Below, in pieces: positions 7,743 through 16,121 of a DNA stretch of 35,475 nucleotides (positions are counted from its first letter, which is position 1; each line of letters starts with the position of its first letter). The stretch spans positions 1-35,475 of the forward strand of contig CAKPVL010000015.1 in NCBI GenBank assembly GCA_934193545.1, read 5' to 3'. A model generated the notes under the pieces. It was not told where the DNA came from, did no database searches, and saw only the letters and a list, made by a program, of their open reading frames with translations. The stretch is from an uncultured Granulicatella sp. (GTDB lineage: Bacteria > Bacillota > Bacilli > Lactobacillales > Aerococcaceae). Made by a program: the position numbers and the translations under genes.

Positions 7743-8873
7743 ATGAAACAACAAGCTAACAAATCTTTCTTTGGGTTGAAATGGCTTGCGGTACTGATTG
7801 CCACTTTATTGTTAGTAGGAACCTTTGCACGTGTTTCAACAGTCAATGCTGAAACTCAACAACCAGTAGACACCACAAAGATGAAGATACAAGGCGCCTT
7901 TGAACAAAAAATCAACTTTGTGGATGGGGAAGATTATAATGCGACAGTGACGATTAAGTTGACTTATAATAATCCTCAATATAAAGAGATTAAAGTTCCC
8001 GTTCAAATTAAAAACCTTCCAACAGGGAAGGGCGGTATTCGACTTTACGTATATCAAGATACAGATAATAGCCTCATAGTTCAATCATTTGTTGAGACCA
8101 TTGAAGACCACAATGTTATCTATTATGATCTGCTTCATGTCGAAGATGGGAAAGTCACAAAAGCGTTTCAATTCACGGCAACTGACAAAGAACGAACAAA
8201 ATTTCTAGAAGACTTAGCAAATGCCAAGGACAAAGTGGAAACTACTACGGCTGAGAAAGCTACAAACTCAAACGAAAAGAGTTCAAACGCCAATAGTTCA
8301 AATTCCAATAATTCAAACGCGAGTGACTCGAAAGGGAACTCAAAAGGCTCTGAAAGCAAAGATATCTTTGATCAGATTGATAACTTCTTTGATCAACTAG
8401 ATACGGACAAAATTGGTGAAGGACTCGGTAAGGGAATATTTTATATCGTCCTTATCATCGCTGTTTTCTTCGGAATTAAAGGAAAACAAAATAAGGCGCG
8501 CAAGAATAATCGTAGAGCTCGAACTGGAAATACGCGTTCTGCTAATAGAAATGGGGCGAATGCTCCTGTAACGAGAGCACAAGGCGCAAGCACTCCAGTA
8601 GTCGCTACTGAAGCTGTACCGCAACGTGTATATCGTCCGCGAAATAAAGTTTCAGATCCAAAACTTCGCTCACAAGCGAAAAAACAAGCAACAAAACAAG
8701 CGCTACAATCGGCTTCAAGTCGTTCAAATACTTCAAGAGAAATGTATGTTGATACACGTGCTACAAGACCGGTTTCATACCGTCCAGCATCAAAAGAAAA
8801 ATCACATACATTACCACGAGTGCTTTCAAGCAAAACACTCCCTCGTACTTTGAAAACACCGCGCTTAAAATAA
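7743..8873 (+). CDS. Unrecognised single-pass membrane protein with basic cytoplasmic tail
   Basis: I do not recognise this 376-residue protein. It has a signal peptide (about 1-36, likely cut after VNA), then a compact domain of about 120 residues (40-160) rich in predicted beta strands. A Ser/Asn-rich linker (about 170-205) and a short amphipathic segment (DIFDQIDNFFDQLD, about 207-220) follow. One membrane segment spans about 231-247. The 129-residue tail is strongly basic (many Arg, Lys, Ser, Thr) and probably disordered. The layout implies an outside domain and a cytoplasmic tail that could touch nucleic acid, lipid head groups or a partner. It starts 2 bases after the SPFH stop with only a weak ribosome site, so the two are probably translated together. 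A terminator follows. Confidence 0.75.
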   Translation: MKQQANKSFFGLKWLAVLIATLLLVGTFARVSTVNAETQQPVDTTKMKIQGAFEQKINFVDGEDYNATVTIKLTYNNPQYKEIKVPVQIKNLPTGKGGIRLYVYQDTDNSLIVQSFVETIEDHNVIYYDLLHVEDGKVTKAFQFTATDKERTKFLEDLANAKDKVETTTAEKATNSNEKSSNANSSNSNNSNASDSKGNSKGSESKDIFDQIDNFFDQLDTDKIGEGLGKGIFYIVLIIAVFFGIKGKQNKARKNNRRARTGNTRSANRNGANAPVTRAQGASTPVVATEAVPQRVYRPRNKVSDPKLRSQAKKQATKQALQSASSRSNTSREMYVDTRATRPVSYRPASKEKSHTLPRVLSSKTLPRTLKTPRLK

Positions 8874-8884
8874 AATAGTGGAAG

Positions 8885-8920
8885 CACCTAATCTCACATG
8901 TGAGGTTAGGTGTTTTTTTT
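8885..8920 (+). terminator. Terminator of the SPFH operon
   Basis: CACCTAA (8885-8891) pairs with TTAGGTG (8906-8912). The inner CTCACATGTGAG (8893-8904) is self-complementary, and an eight-T run follows (8913-8920). It ends transcription just after the basic-tail membrane protein. Confidence 0.9.
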
Positions 8921-8939
8921 GCATAAAGTCGTCAAGCAT

Positions 8940-8968
8940 TTGCACAAGTCGCACTATCGGAGTATGCT
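8940..8968 (+). promoter_or_regulatory. Putative promoter of the UDG-family/pip pair
   Basis: TTGCAC (8940-8945) and TATGCT (8963-8968) have 17-base spacing, between the terminator and the ribosome site of the next gene. Both boxes are imperfect, so confidence is low. Confidence 0.35.
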
Positions 8969-8990
8969 AAGTGAGAAGGGTGGAATGAAC

Positions 8991-9584
8991 ATGACGAAAT
9001 TAGAGGAATTAATCAAAAAAATTGAGGCCGATCCTCAAAATGCAGAGTATACAAAAGAAGGCATAGCGCCTTTATTTTCTGCACCACGTAAAGCAAAGAT
9101 TCTGATTGTAGGGCAAGCGCCTGGAATAAAAGCGCAAGAGAGTCGCTTGTTTTGGAATGACCAAAGTGGCGATAACTTAAGAAGTTGGATGGGCGTAACT
9201 CGTGATTTCTTCTATCAATCCGATTTATTTGCAGTGGTTCCGATGGATTACTATTATCCAGGAAAAGGAAAATCTGGAGACCTTCCACCACGCAAGGGTT
9301 TTGCTGAGAAATGGCATGAAGAAACGCTAGCCTTAATGCCGGATATTGAACTCATTATTTTAGTTGGAAAATATGCGCAAGATTATTATTTAAAAGAGAC
9401 AAAAAAGAAAAACTTAACGGAAACGGTGAAGGCGTATAAAGAATATTTACCAAAGATGTTTCCGCTCGTACATCCCTCACCTCTAAACCGTAGATGGATG
9501 GCCAAAAATCCATGGTTTGAAAAAGAAGTCTTACCTGAATTTCAAAAGAGAGTACAAGAAGTGATTAAAGGAGCCAAGAAATGA
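8991..9584 (+). CDS. Uracil-DNA glycosylase family protein
   Basis: The 197-residue product has the uracil-DNA glycosylase superfamily fold. The first active-site motif is VGQAPGIKAQ (40-49), compared with GEAPG in family 4 and 5 enzymes, and the second is HPSPLNRRW (161-169), compared with HPSP. Such enzymes remove uracil or other damaged bases from DNA. The protein contains no cysteine at all, so it cannot hold the Fe-S cluster of family 4/5 glycosylases. Its exact subfamily and substrate are uncertain. The start chosen is ATG 8991, 7 bases after AAGGGTGG. Upstream in-frame ATGs overlap the terminator or sit too close to the ribosome site. It overlaps pip by 4 bases (ATGA). Confidence 0.82.
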   Translation: MTKLEELIKKIEADPQNAEYTKEGIAPLFSAPRKAKILIVGQAPGIKAQESRLFWNDQSGDNLRSWMGVTRDFFYQSDLFAVVPMDYYYPGKGKSGDLPPRKGFAEKWHEETLALMPDIELIILVGKYAQDYYLKETKKKNLTETVKAYKEYLPKMFPLVHPSPLNRRWMAKNPWFEKEVLPEFQKRVQEVIKGAKK

Positions 9585-10537
9585 GAACAGAATTATATCC
9601 AGAAATCGAAATCTACAAGGAACACATGATTCCAGTGAGTGACTTGCATACGATTTATGTGGAAGAGTCAGGGAATCCATTAGGTCATCCAGTGGTTGTC
9701 TTACACGGTGGGCCAGGTGGGGCATCTTCTCCAGCGAATCGTCAGTTTTTTGATCCAGAGTTTTATCGCATCATCCAATTCGACCAACGTGGCTGTGGGA
9801 AAAGCACACCTTTTGCGTCACTAGAAGAAAATACGACGCAGGCTTTAGTCGCCGATATGGAGAAAATTCGTATAGCACTAGGGATTGAAAAATGGCTTGT
9901 CTTCGGTGGTAGCTGGGGGACAACGCTGGCCTTACATTACACCATTGCACATCGTGAACGTGTCGTAGGATTAATGCTTCGTGGCATCTTCCTAGGTCGT
10001 CAAAGTGATGTAGACTGGTTGTACCAAGATGGGGCGTCTCATTTTTATCCAGAGAACTTCGAGAAGTTTAAAGCACCGATTCCTGTTGAAGAACAAGGAG
10101 AACTGGTGAACGCGTACTACAAACGTTTAACTTCAGAAGATGAATCGATTTGTCTCGAAGCTGCGCGTGCCTGGGCAGAGTGGGAACATGGACTCGTGAA
10201 GTTGATTCCGTATGATCCGATTGTCTGGGATGAAGCGGGGATTCGCGGAGCGCTAACGATTGCGCGAATGGAATGTCATTTCTTCTACCATCATTGCTTT
10301 GTAGAAGATGATAATTACATCTTGAACCGTGCAGATGCGTTCAAAGGAATTCCAATGCATATCGTTCACGGACGTTATGATGTGGATTGCTTACCAAGCG
10401 CGGCATTTGAACTCGCTCAAGCAGTCGATGGCGCAGAACTCATCTTTGCAAAGGCTGCAGGACATACCGCGATGGAACCTGCAACAATGGAAGCGTTAGT
10501 TGGTTTTAGTGAAAAATGCAAATCCTATTTTAAATAA
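9581..10537 (+). CDS. pip: Proline iminopeptidase (alpha/beta hydrolase, family S33)
   Basis: This cytosolic serine peptidase releases N-terminal proline from peptides, useful to a peptide-scavenging lactic-type bacterium. The 318 residues carry the oxyanion motif HGGPGG (42-47), the nucleophile elbow GGSWG with S111, the acid in HGRYDVDC (about D267) and the histidine in AAGHTAME (H295). The family's DQRGCGKS motif is at 68-75. Length and order match the bacterial monomeric S33 family. It overlaps the glycosylase-family gene by ATGA, so the two are translationally coupled although their functions are unrelated. Confidence 0.93.
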   Translation: MRTELYPEIEIYKEHMIPVSDLHTIYVEESGNPLGHPVVVLHGGPGGASSPANRQFFDPEFYRIIQFDQRGCGKSTPFASLEENTTQALVADMEKIRIALGIEKWLVFGGSWGTTLALHYTIAHRERVVGLMLRGIFLGRQSDVDWLYQDGASHFYPENFEKFKAPIPVEEQGELVNAYYKRLTSEDESICLEAARAWAEWEHGLVKLIPYDPIVWDEAGIRGALTIARMECHFFYHHCFVEDDNYILNRADAFKGIPMHIVHGRYDVDCLPSAAFELAQAVDGAELIFAKAAGHTAMEPATMEALVGFSEKCKSYFK

Positions 10538-10569
10538 AAAGAAAGGCTCGTAGAAATTTCTACGGGCCT
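10538..10569. terminator. Bidirectional terminator between pip and nrdI
   Basis: GGCTCGTAGAAA (10545-10556) pairs with TTTCTACGGGCC (10557-10568), with one G-T pair and essentially no loop in the simple reading. The A-rich left flank gives a good T tract on the minus strand for nrdI. The right flank is only moderately T-rich for pip. Confidence 0.7.
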
Positions 10570-10579
10570 ATTTATGTGT

Positions 10580-11035
10580 TTAGATTTTTTCAAGAAGCAT
10601 TGCAGCGATGCGCTCCACATCACGGTTACTTCCACGTAGCTCAAATTCATCGAGCACTGGGAATCCAAAGCGCTCAGAATATTGACGAGCAGTGAGGCAG
10701 AATTGTTTGTTGAAGTTACGATTTCCGCTACCAATGACACCAAAGCAATGGGCGTAATTATGCTCATAGGCTAAGAAATCACCGAGTGGATTCGTTAAGA
10801 CTTCGACGTCTCCATTGTCCACGCCGTTTCCACCTTCTAGGTAAGTTGGAAGAAAGGCAACGAATGGTTTACCTACTTTGAAGTAGTCTTCTTGTCCTTT
10901 GACAAGGTCTTTCACATTCGTTAGTGTCACGTTTAAAGACGGTTCCAAAAAGCGTAAATGGTCTTTTAAACGAGTGACAAAGTTATGTGTATTTCCTGTT
11001 AAGCTAATATAAATAATGGGTAATTCTTTCGACAT
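10580..11035 (-). CDS. nrdI: NrdI, flavodoxin-like protein for ribonucleotide reductase class Ib
   Basis: NrdI is an FMN protein that supplies the oxidant needed to build the dimanganese cofactor of NrdF. The 151-residue product shows the flavodoxin phosphate loop SLTGNTHNF (about 11-19), the YLEGGNG stretch (about 65-71) and GVIGSGNRNF (about 99-108) near the flavin. AGGAGG precedes the ATG with 7-8 base spacing. nrdE, nrdF and nrdH are not in this window, so nrdI is separated from its usual partners. No confident promoter was found in the 138 bases shared with prfC. Confidence 0.9.
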   Translation of the reverse strand: MSKELPIIYISLTGNTHNFVTRLKDHLRFLEPSLNVTLTNVKDLVKGQEDYFKVGKPFVAFLPTYLEGGNGVDNGDVEVLTNPLGDFLAYEHNYAHCFGVIGSGNRNFNKQFCLTARQYSERFGFPVLDEFELRGSNRDVERIAAMLLEKI

Positions 11036-11138
11036 TGAGCGACCTCCTGAAAGACATTTTACTGTCTATAAGTATACCGCACTTTCTCAAATCCTTCTAG
11101 AGGGTGTTTTTAAACTTTTAAAAATCGTGAAAATCGGC

Positions 11139-11144
11139 TATAAT
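11139..11144 (+). promoter_or_regulatory. Putative -10 element of prfC
   Basis: A perfect TATAAT lies 29 bases before the prfC ATG. The best -35 (TTTTAA at 11116-11121, 17 bases away) is poor, so the assignment rests mainly on the -10 and position. Confidence 0.4.
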
Positions 11145-11173
11145 ACTTGAGAATAAACACGAAGGAGATAGTC

Positions 11174-12748
11174 ATGTCACACTTAAAAGAAGAAGTACAA
11201 TCTCGCAAGACCTTTGCGATTATTTCCCACCCGGATGCTGGGAAAACTACAATTACAGAACAATTACTCTTATACGGGGGAGCGATTCGTCAAGCCGGTA
11301 CCGTAAAAGGGAAGAAAACAGGGAAGTTTGCAAAATCTGACTGGATGGAAATCGAAAAACAACGTGGGATTTCTGTTACGAGTTCGGTAATGCAAGTGGA
11401 ATACGATGGCAATCATATTAATATCGTGGATACACCAGGGCACGAGGACTTCTCAGAAGATACGTATCGTACATTAATGGCCGTGGATAGTGCCGTGATG
11501 GTCATCGACAGTGCTAAAGGGATTGAGCCGCAAACGAAGAAATTATTCGAAGTTTGTAGTATGCGTGGTATTCCAATCTTCACTTTCATCAACAAATTAG
11601 ACCGTGATGGACGTGAACCGCTAGAATTAATCGCGGAACTTGAAGAAGTATTAGGCATTGACGCGTATCCAATGAACTGGCCAATGGGGATGGGAAAAAC
11701 ATTCCTTGGGTTATATGACATTTACAACAAACGTGTAGAATTGATGCATCCAGAAGAAAATGATGATAATGACTTCTTACCATTAAACGAAGATGGCGAA
11801 GTGGACGACGATTATGCGTTCAAACAATCTACGCTTTATAGCCAAGCTATCGAAGACGCTCAACTCTTATTAGAAGCAGGAAATGCGTTTGATGAAGAGA
11901 AGATTGCGGCTGGTAAATTAACGCCTGTATTCTTTGGTTCAGCCTTAACAGGATTTGGGGTTCAAACATTCTTAGATGCATTCGTTGATTTTGCGCCAAG
12001 TCCATCTGCAAAGAAAACTGAATCAGGGGAACTCATTGATCCACTTCAAGAGCAATTCACTGGATTCATTTTCAAGATTCAAGCAAACATGAACCCAGCT
12101 CACCGCGACCGTATCGCATTTGTACGTATCTGTTCAGGAGAATTTACTCCAGGGATGGATATTACCGTGAACCGTTCGCAAAAGAAAATGAAATTATCAC
12201 ATACAACGCAATTTATGGCCGATAGCCGTGAAACCGTAAAAGCAGCCGTAGCAGGGGATATCATCGGACTTTACGATACAGGGAACTTCCAAATCGGAGA
12301 TACGATTTACTCAGGAAAAACTCCTGTTCAGTTCGAACCACTACCACAATTTACGCCTGAAATCTTTAATAAAGTGGCTGCGAAAAACGTGATGAAGCAA
12401 AAATCATTCCATAAAGGAATCGAGCAGTTAGTACAAGAAGGAGCTATCCAATTGTACAAGACGTACCATACAGGAGAATATATCCTTGGTGCCGTTGGAC
12501 AACTGCAATTCGAAGTGTTCCAATATCGCTTGTTAAATGAATACAATGCCGAAGTCGTTATGACTCCAATTGGAAGCAAGATTGCTCGTTGGATTGACGA
12601 AGAACAACTGGATCCAAATATGTCATCAAGTCGTAACTTATTATGTCGCGACCGATTTGACCAACCAGTCTTCTTATTCGAAAACCAATTTGCCCTAAAC
12701 TGGTTCAAAGATAAACATCCAGAAGTCGAATTAAAAGCATTATTCTAA
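11174..12748 (+). CDS. prfC: Peptide chain release factor 3 (RF3)
   Basis: RF3 is a GTPase that removes RF1/RF2 from ribosomes after termination. The 524 residues show the translational GTPase motifs: P-loop SHPDAGKTT (18-26), the switch region [18 protein letters not shown] and NKLDRDGR. The domain order with a short C-terminal part fits RF3 rather than EF-G or tetracycline-resistance proteins. The start is ATG 11174, after GAAGGAG with 6-base spacing; the earlier in-frame start at 11147 lies in the promoter region. It is monocistronic, ending at a bidirectional terminator. Confidence 0.95.
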   Translation: MSHLKEEVQSRKTFAIISHPDAGKTTITEQLLLYGGAIRQAGTVKGKKTGKFAKSDWMEIEKQRGISVTSSVMQVEYDGNHINIVDTPGHEDFSEDTYRTLMAVDSAVMVIDSAKGIEPQTKKLFEVCSMRGIPIFTFINKLDRDGREPLELIAELEEVLGIDAYPMNWPMGMGKTFLGLYDIYNKRVELMHPEENDDNDFLPLNEDGEVDDDYAFKQSTLYSQAIEDAQLLLEAGNAFDEEKIAAGKLTPVFFGSALTGFGVQTFLDAFVDFAPSPSAKKTESGELIDPLQEQFTGFIFKIQANMNPAHRDRIAFVRICSGEFTPGMDITVNRSQKKMKLSHTTQFMADSRETVKAAVAGDIIGLYDTGNFQIGDTIYSGKTPVQFEPLPQFTPEIFNKVAAKNVMKQKSFHKGIEQLVQEGAIQLYKTYHTGEYILGAVGQLQFEVFQYRLLNEYNAEVVMTPIGSKIARWIDEEQLDPNMSSSRNLLCRDRFDQPVFLFENQFALNWFKDKHPEVELKALF

Positions 12749-12758
12749 AAGCAACAAT

Positions 12759-12797
12759 AAAAGCCTCTCTAATCAAAGTGATTAGAGAGGCTTTTCG
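12759..12797. terminator. Bidirectional terminator between prfC and degV-family gene
   Basis: A perfect 17-bp stem (12759-12775 with 12779-12795) with a 3-base loop has A and T tracts on both sides. It can end transcription of both convergent genes. Confidence 0.92.
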
Positions 12798-12808
12798 TAT
12801 TTTTTAAA

Positions 12809-13651
12809 TTAAGCTTCGTATCCCATTAAGATTCCGCCTTGTTCCGCATAGTAGCTGCAGACACCGCTTGTATGGATGCTTGATACATCCGCCTCTGGGA
12901 ATTCGCTATGAACGGCTGCTTGAATTAAGCCGCAGATTTCTGGGTTACTGCAGTGGCTAATGACCACGCGGCCACCCTTGTAGCCATTTTTCTTCATTTC
13001 AGCCCAAACTGCTTGAACAGCTTTCTTTTGACCTTTTGCTTTGTGAAGAAGGTTTAAGGTTCCTTCTGGAGATGCGTTACCGACTAAGCGGATATTAAGC
13101 ATTCCGATAACGGCACCTACTAATTTATTTAAACGACCATTTTTCACTAAGTTATCGACACGAGCTAGTGCGAATAATAGTTTTGTACTTGCTAAATAAT
13201 CTTTTAAGGCAGCTACGACTTCTTCATAAGAGAGGCCTTGTGCGATGAGTTCATTGGCTTTTTGTACGAAAAGAACCATTTCACCGCTGGCTGAAAGGCT
13301 ATCGAACACTTCGATATTTGTTTCAGGAGCTTCTTCTAACAGCATTTTTTTTGCGAGTTGCGCACTGTTTTGGCTTCCTGATAAGCCACCTGTAATTGTA
13401 ATGGCGATGACATTTTCTGCACCTTTGTAAGCTTCAAGGAATGCATCTGGGCTAGGGCAGGCTGAAGCTGTTTGGTCTTTCGTTTGATACATTTCAATCA
13501 TCATAGCATCGATATCTAAAGAGGCATCATCTGTATAGTGTTTGTCACCTACTTGAACTGTTAGCGGTACGTTAATGTACTGTGTATCTGGAGCAAGATT
13601 CTCGATTTCGCGTAAATCACAACCAGAATCTGCAATAATTTTCCATTTCAT
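12809..13651 (-). CDS. DegV family fatty-acid-binding protein
   Basis: DegV/FakB proteins bind a fatty acid and, with the kinase FakA, present it for phosphorylation and phospholipid synthesis. The 280-residue product has the family start WKIIADSGCDL (3-13), the TITGGLSGS lipid-head-group loop (about 83-91) and the C-terminal HTSGVCSYYAEQGG region. AAAGGAG precedes the ATG. fakA is not adjacent, which is usual because several fakB-like genes are scattered. The bound lipid cannot be read from sequence. It has its own promoter and shares a terminator with prfC. Confidence 0.9.
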   Translation of the reverse strand: MKWKIIADSGCDLREIENLAPDTQYINVPLTVQVGDKHYTDDASLDIDAMMIEMYQTKDQTASACPSPDAFLEAYKGAENVIAITITGGLSGSQNSAQLAKKMLLEEAPETNIEVFDSLSASGEMVLFVQKANELIAQGLSYEEVVAALKDYLASTKLLFALARVDNLVKNGRLNKLVGAVIGMLNIRLVGNASPEGTLNLLHKAKGQKKAVQAVWAEMKKNGYKGGRVVISHCSNPEICGLIQAAVHSEFPEADVSSIHTSGVCSYYAEQGGILMGYEA

Positions 13652-13679
13652 AATGGGTTCTCCTTTGAATTATATTTCT

Positions 13680-13708
13680 ATTCTAAACAAATATACTTTG
13701 AATATCAA
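13680..13708 (-). promoter_or_regulatory. Promoter of the DegV family gene
   Basis: On the minus strand TTGATA (13708-13703) and TAGAAT (13685-13680) are separated by exactly 17 bases, both 5/6 matches. It lies about 30 bases before the start codon. Confidence 0.6.
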
Positions 13709-13810
13709 AACAAGTCAAATAATCTAGATTTTTCCTTTCATTTTAGTAGCATTTTAGCGCTTTCTGTAATATTGTAGAAGTGTAAAAATAAAAATAAAAG
13801 GAGGAGTTTT

Positions 13811-15388
13811 ATGACTCAAACTATTTCTTTCGGATATGGTTCAAAACCAGCTCAATTTATGGCGAATAAACTAAACCGTCACGGTGTCATTGCAGGGGCC
13901 ACAGGTACAGGTAAAACTGTAACGTTAAAAGTATTAGCGGAGCAATTAAGTGAAGCAGGAGTTCCTGTATTCTTATCAGATATTAAAGGGGATTTAGCAA
14001 GCCTTGCTGAAAAAGGCGAAGTGACTGAGAAAATTGCAGAACGCTTGGCAAAAGTTCATGTAGAAGATTTCGAACCAAGCTCGTATCCTGTTGCTTTCTG
14101 GGATGTCTTTGGGGAAAACGGAATTAACATCCGTACTACAATCTCAGAAATGGGACCAATTTTATTAGCTCAATTATTAGGTTTAAATGAAACTCAAGAA
14201 GGTATTTTAAACATTGCGTTTAAAGTAGCGGACGACCAAGGATTATTATTAATCGATATTAAAGACTTACGTGCAATGTTAAATTACGTTGGCGCACACG
14301 CTGGGGAATTACGTAACTTATACGGAAATATCGCACAACAATCAATTGGTTCTATTTTACGTAGCTTACTCGTATTAGAACAACAAGGTGGAGACCAATT
14401 CTTCGGTGAACCAGCGTTTGAAATCAATGACTTATTTAAACAAGACCAAAATGGCCGTGGGGTCATCAATATTTTAGCGTCTGAAAAATTATTCCAAACT
14501 CCAAAATTATACGCAACATTCTTATTATGGTTCTTATCAGAATTATACGAAAACTTACCAGAAGTTGGGGACTTAGATAAACCAAAATTAGTCTTCTTCT
14601 TCGATGAAGCTCACGTATTATTCGGACAAAGCAATGCTGCAGTTCAAGAGAAAATTGAATTAATCGTTCGTTTAATCCGTTCTAAAGGAATTAGTATTTT
14701 CTTCGTAACACAAAACCCAACTGATATTCCAAATGCTATCGCGAGCCAATTAGGGAACCGCGTGCAACACGGATTACGTGCGTTCACTCCTGCTGAACAA
14801 AAGAACGTAAAAGCAGTGGCAGAAACGTTCCGTCAAGAAGATGGACAAGATTTAGTAACGGTGATTACAAACCTTAAAGTAGGGGATGCAGTTGTTTCAA
14901 CGCTTCAAGAAGATGGTTCTCCAAGCTTTGCAGAAGTCGTATCGATTTACCCTCCTAAGAGTAAATTAGAAGCAGGCGATCCGCTTGTTCGTCAACAACT
15001 CATCAACCAATCAGCTTTCTACGATAAATACGCAGAAATGTTTGACCGTGAATCTGCTCATGAACAATTAGCAGCGTTAGATGAACAATTCAAACAAGAA
15101 CAAGAAGCAGAATTAGCGCAAAAAGAAGCTGAAAAACAAGCTGAATTAGAGCGTAAGGAAGCTGAAAAACAAGAAGCTCTTGCACAAAAAGAAGCTGAAA
15201 GACAAGCGAAATTAGAAGAAAAAGAACGCGAACGTGAACAAAAAGAATTGGAACGTCAAGCACGTCAAGCGGCTACAAAACGTGGAGATTCAGCAATGGA
15301 TCGCTTCACTAAGAACATCATGTCAAGTGTGGGTCGTGAAGTTGGTCGTGTGATTACACGTGGCGTAATGGGCTTATTCAAAAAATAA
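13811..15388 (+). CDS. HerA-like/DUF853 P-loop ATPase
   Basis: The 525-residue product matches the widespread DUF853 (YjgR-type) group of HerA/FtsK-like ATPases, whose biological role is not settled. Walker A is GATGTGKT (29-36) and Walker B is VFFFDEAH (D265, E266). The conserved VTQNPTDIP segment follows. Residues about 415-490 are a Glu/Lys/Gln/Ala-rich run, likely coiled coil. The C-terminal tail (about 490-525) carries the FTKNIMSSVGREVGR stretch seen in the group. AAAGGAGGAG precedes ATG 13811. A DJ-1-type gene follows 15 bases later, probably in the same transcript. It has no nuclease partner, so it is not an obvious HerA-NurA system. Confidence 0.85.
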   Translation: MTQTISFGYGSKPAQFMANKLNRHGVIAGATGTGKTVTLKVLAEQLSEAGVPVFLSDIKGDLASLAEKGEVTEKIAERLAKVHVEDFEPSSYPVAFWDVFGENGINIRTTISEMGPILLAQLLGLNETQEGILNIAFKVADDQGLLLIDIKDLRAMLNYVGAHAGELRNLYGNIAQQSIGSILRSLLVLEQQGGDQFFGEPAFEINDLFKQDQNGRGVINILASEKLFQTPKLYATFLLWFLSELYENLPEVGDLDKPKLVFFFDEAHVLFGQSNAAVQEKIELIVRLIRSKGISIFFVTQNPTDIPNAIASQLGNRVQHGLRAFTPAEQKNVKAVAETFRQEDGQDLVTVITNLKVGDAVVSTLQEDGSPSFAEVVSIYPPKSKLEAGDPLVRQQLINQSAFYDKYAEMFDRESAHEQLAALDEQFKQEQEAELAQKEAEKQAELERKEAEKQEALAQKEAERQAKLEEKEREREQKELERQARQAATKRGDSAMDRFTKNIMSSVGREVGRVITRGVMGLFKK

Positions 15389-15403
15389 GAGGAGGCCAAA
15401 AGA

Positions 15404-15958
15404 ATGGCAAATGTCGTTGTATTTTTCGCGCAAGGATTTGAAGAAATCGAAGGCCTTGCAACGGTTGATATTTTAAGAAGAGCAGGACACACAGTGCACA
15501 CAGTAGGACTTGGCAGTGAAGTCATTACAGGTAGTCATCATATTCCTGTAAAAATGGATGATGTACTCGATACATTCTACTGGGCAGATATTGATGCGCT
15601 CGTACTACCAGGTGGTCTTCCAGGAGCCACTCATTTACGAGATGACGAATTTCTTATTAAGAAACTAAAAGAGTATTCTAAAAAAGGAAAAATTATCGCA
15701 GCGATTTGTGCAGCTCCAATTGCATTACACCGTGCAGGATTACTCAAGGGCAAGAAATATACTTGCTACCCTGGTGTAGAAAAAGACATCAACCAAGGAA
15801 CGTATACAGGACAGCTCGTGGAAACAGATGGAAAACTCATTACTGGATGTGGACCAGCTGCAACCTTTGAATTTGCCTATACGATTGCAGAAGCGTTGGG
15901 TACTGACACAAGTGCTCTTCGTGAAGGAATGCAATATAATAAACTTCTCAAAAAATAA
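15404..15958 (+). CDS. DJ-1/PfpI family protein (YajL/ThiJ-like)
   Basis: The 184-residue product is a single-domain DJ-1 superfamily protein. The nucleophile elbow is AAICAAPIAL with C102, and the conserved glutamate is in GFEEIE (about 11-16). Family members are linked to oxidative-stress protection and glyoxalase or deglycase-like chemistry; the real reaction is disputed. GAGGAGG precedes the ATG 15 bases after the HerA-like gene. A terminator follows, so the two form a small operon. A role in redox stress would suit the neighbouring perR, but that is inference. Confidence 0.9.
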   Translation: MANVVVFFAQGFEEIEGLATVDILRRAGHTVHTVGLGSEVITGSHHIPVKMDDVLDTFYWADIDALVLPGGLPGATHLRDDEFLIKKLKEYSKKGKIIAAICAAPIALHRAGLLKGKKYTCYPGVEKDINQGTYTGQLVETDGKLITGCGPAATFEFAYTIAEALGTDTSALREGMQYNKLLKK

Positions 15959-15967
15959 AATGGGTAT

Positions 15968-16002
15968 GAAGACTCGTCTCGAATAGAGGCGGGTCTTCTT
16001 TT
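15968..16002 (+). terminator. Terminator after the DJ-1 family gene
   Basis: GAAGACTCGTCTC (15968-15980) pairs with GAGGCGGGTCTTC (15986-15998), including two G-T pairs, followed by TTTT. Confidence 0.85.
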
Positions 16003-16031
16003 GTTACAAAAATGTTACAATGTTACAAAAA
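16002..16031 (+). promoter_or_regulatory. WalR/VicR-box-like repeat upstream of perR-pgdA
   Basis: Three direct copies of TGTTACAA occur in a row with repeat lengths of 11, 8 and 11 bases. The first two hexamers, TGTTAC (16002-16007) and TGTTAC (16013-16018), are exactly 5 bases apart and fit the WalR consensus TGTWAH-N5-TGTWAH at every position. The third TGTTAC (16021-16026) is out of that spacing. The site lies about 100 bases before perR, upstream of the likely promoter. WalR controls cell-wall genes in Firmicutes, and the second gene of this transcript is a peptidoglycan deacetylase. Binding is inferred. Confidence 0.5.
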
Positions 16032-16046
16032 TATTAACTCAAACAC

Positions 16047-16093
16047 TTGCAATTTAACCGGAAATTTGAGAAAATAATGAATGACAAAATAAA
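16047..16093 (+). promoter_or_regulatory. perR promoter region (two weak candidates)
   Basis: TTGCAA (16047-16052) with GAAAAT (16070-16075) at 17 bases, or TTGAGA (16066-16071, 5/6) with AATAAA (16088-16093) at 16 bases, could drive perR. Neither -10 is strong, which would fit a promoter that depends on an activator. Confidence 0.35.
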
Positions 16094-16121
16094 ACTTAGT
16101 ACATAGAAATCAGGTAATAGT

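Noticed and set aside
8441..8887. 148-codon minus-strand open frame opposite the basic-tail membrane protein
   Set aside because: It is the mirror of the Arg/Ser-rich tail, overlaps a terminator, has no ribosome site and gives a low-complexity product.
16002..16031. TGTTACAA repeats as iterons or the start of a CRISPR array
   Set aside because: There are only three short copies without spacers or replication genes; the 6-5-6 spacing fits a WalR box.
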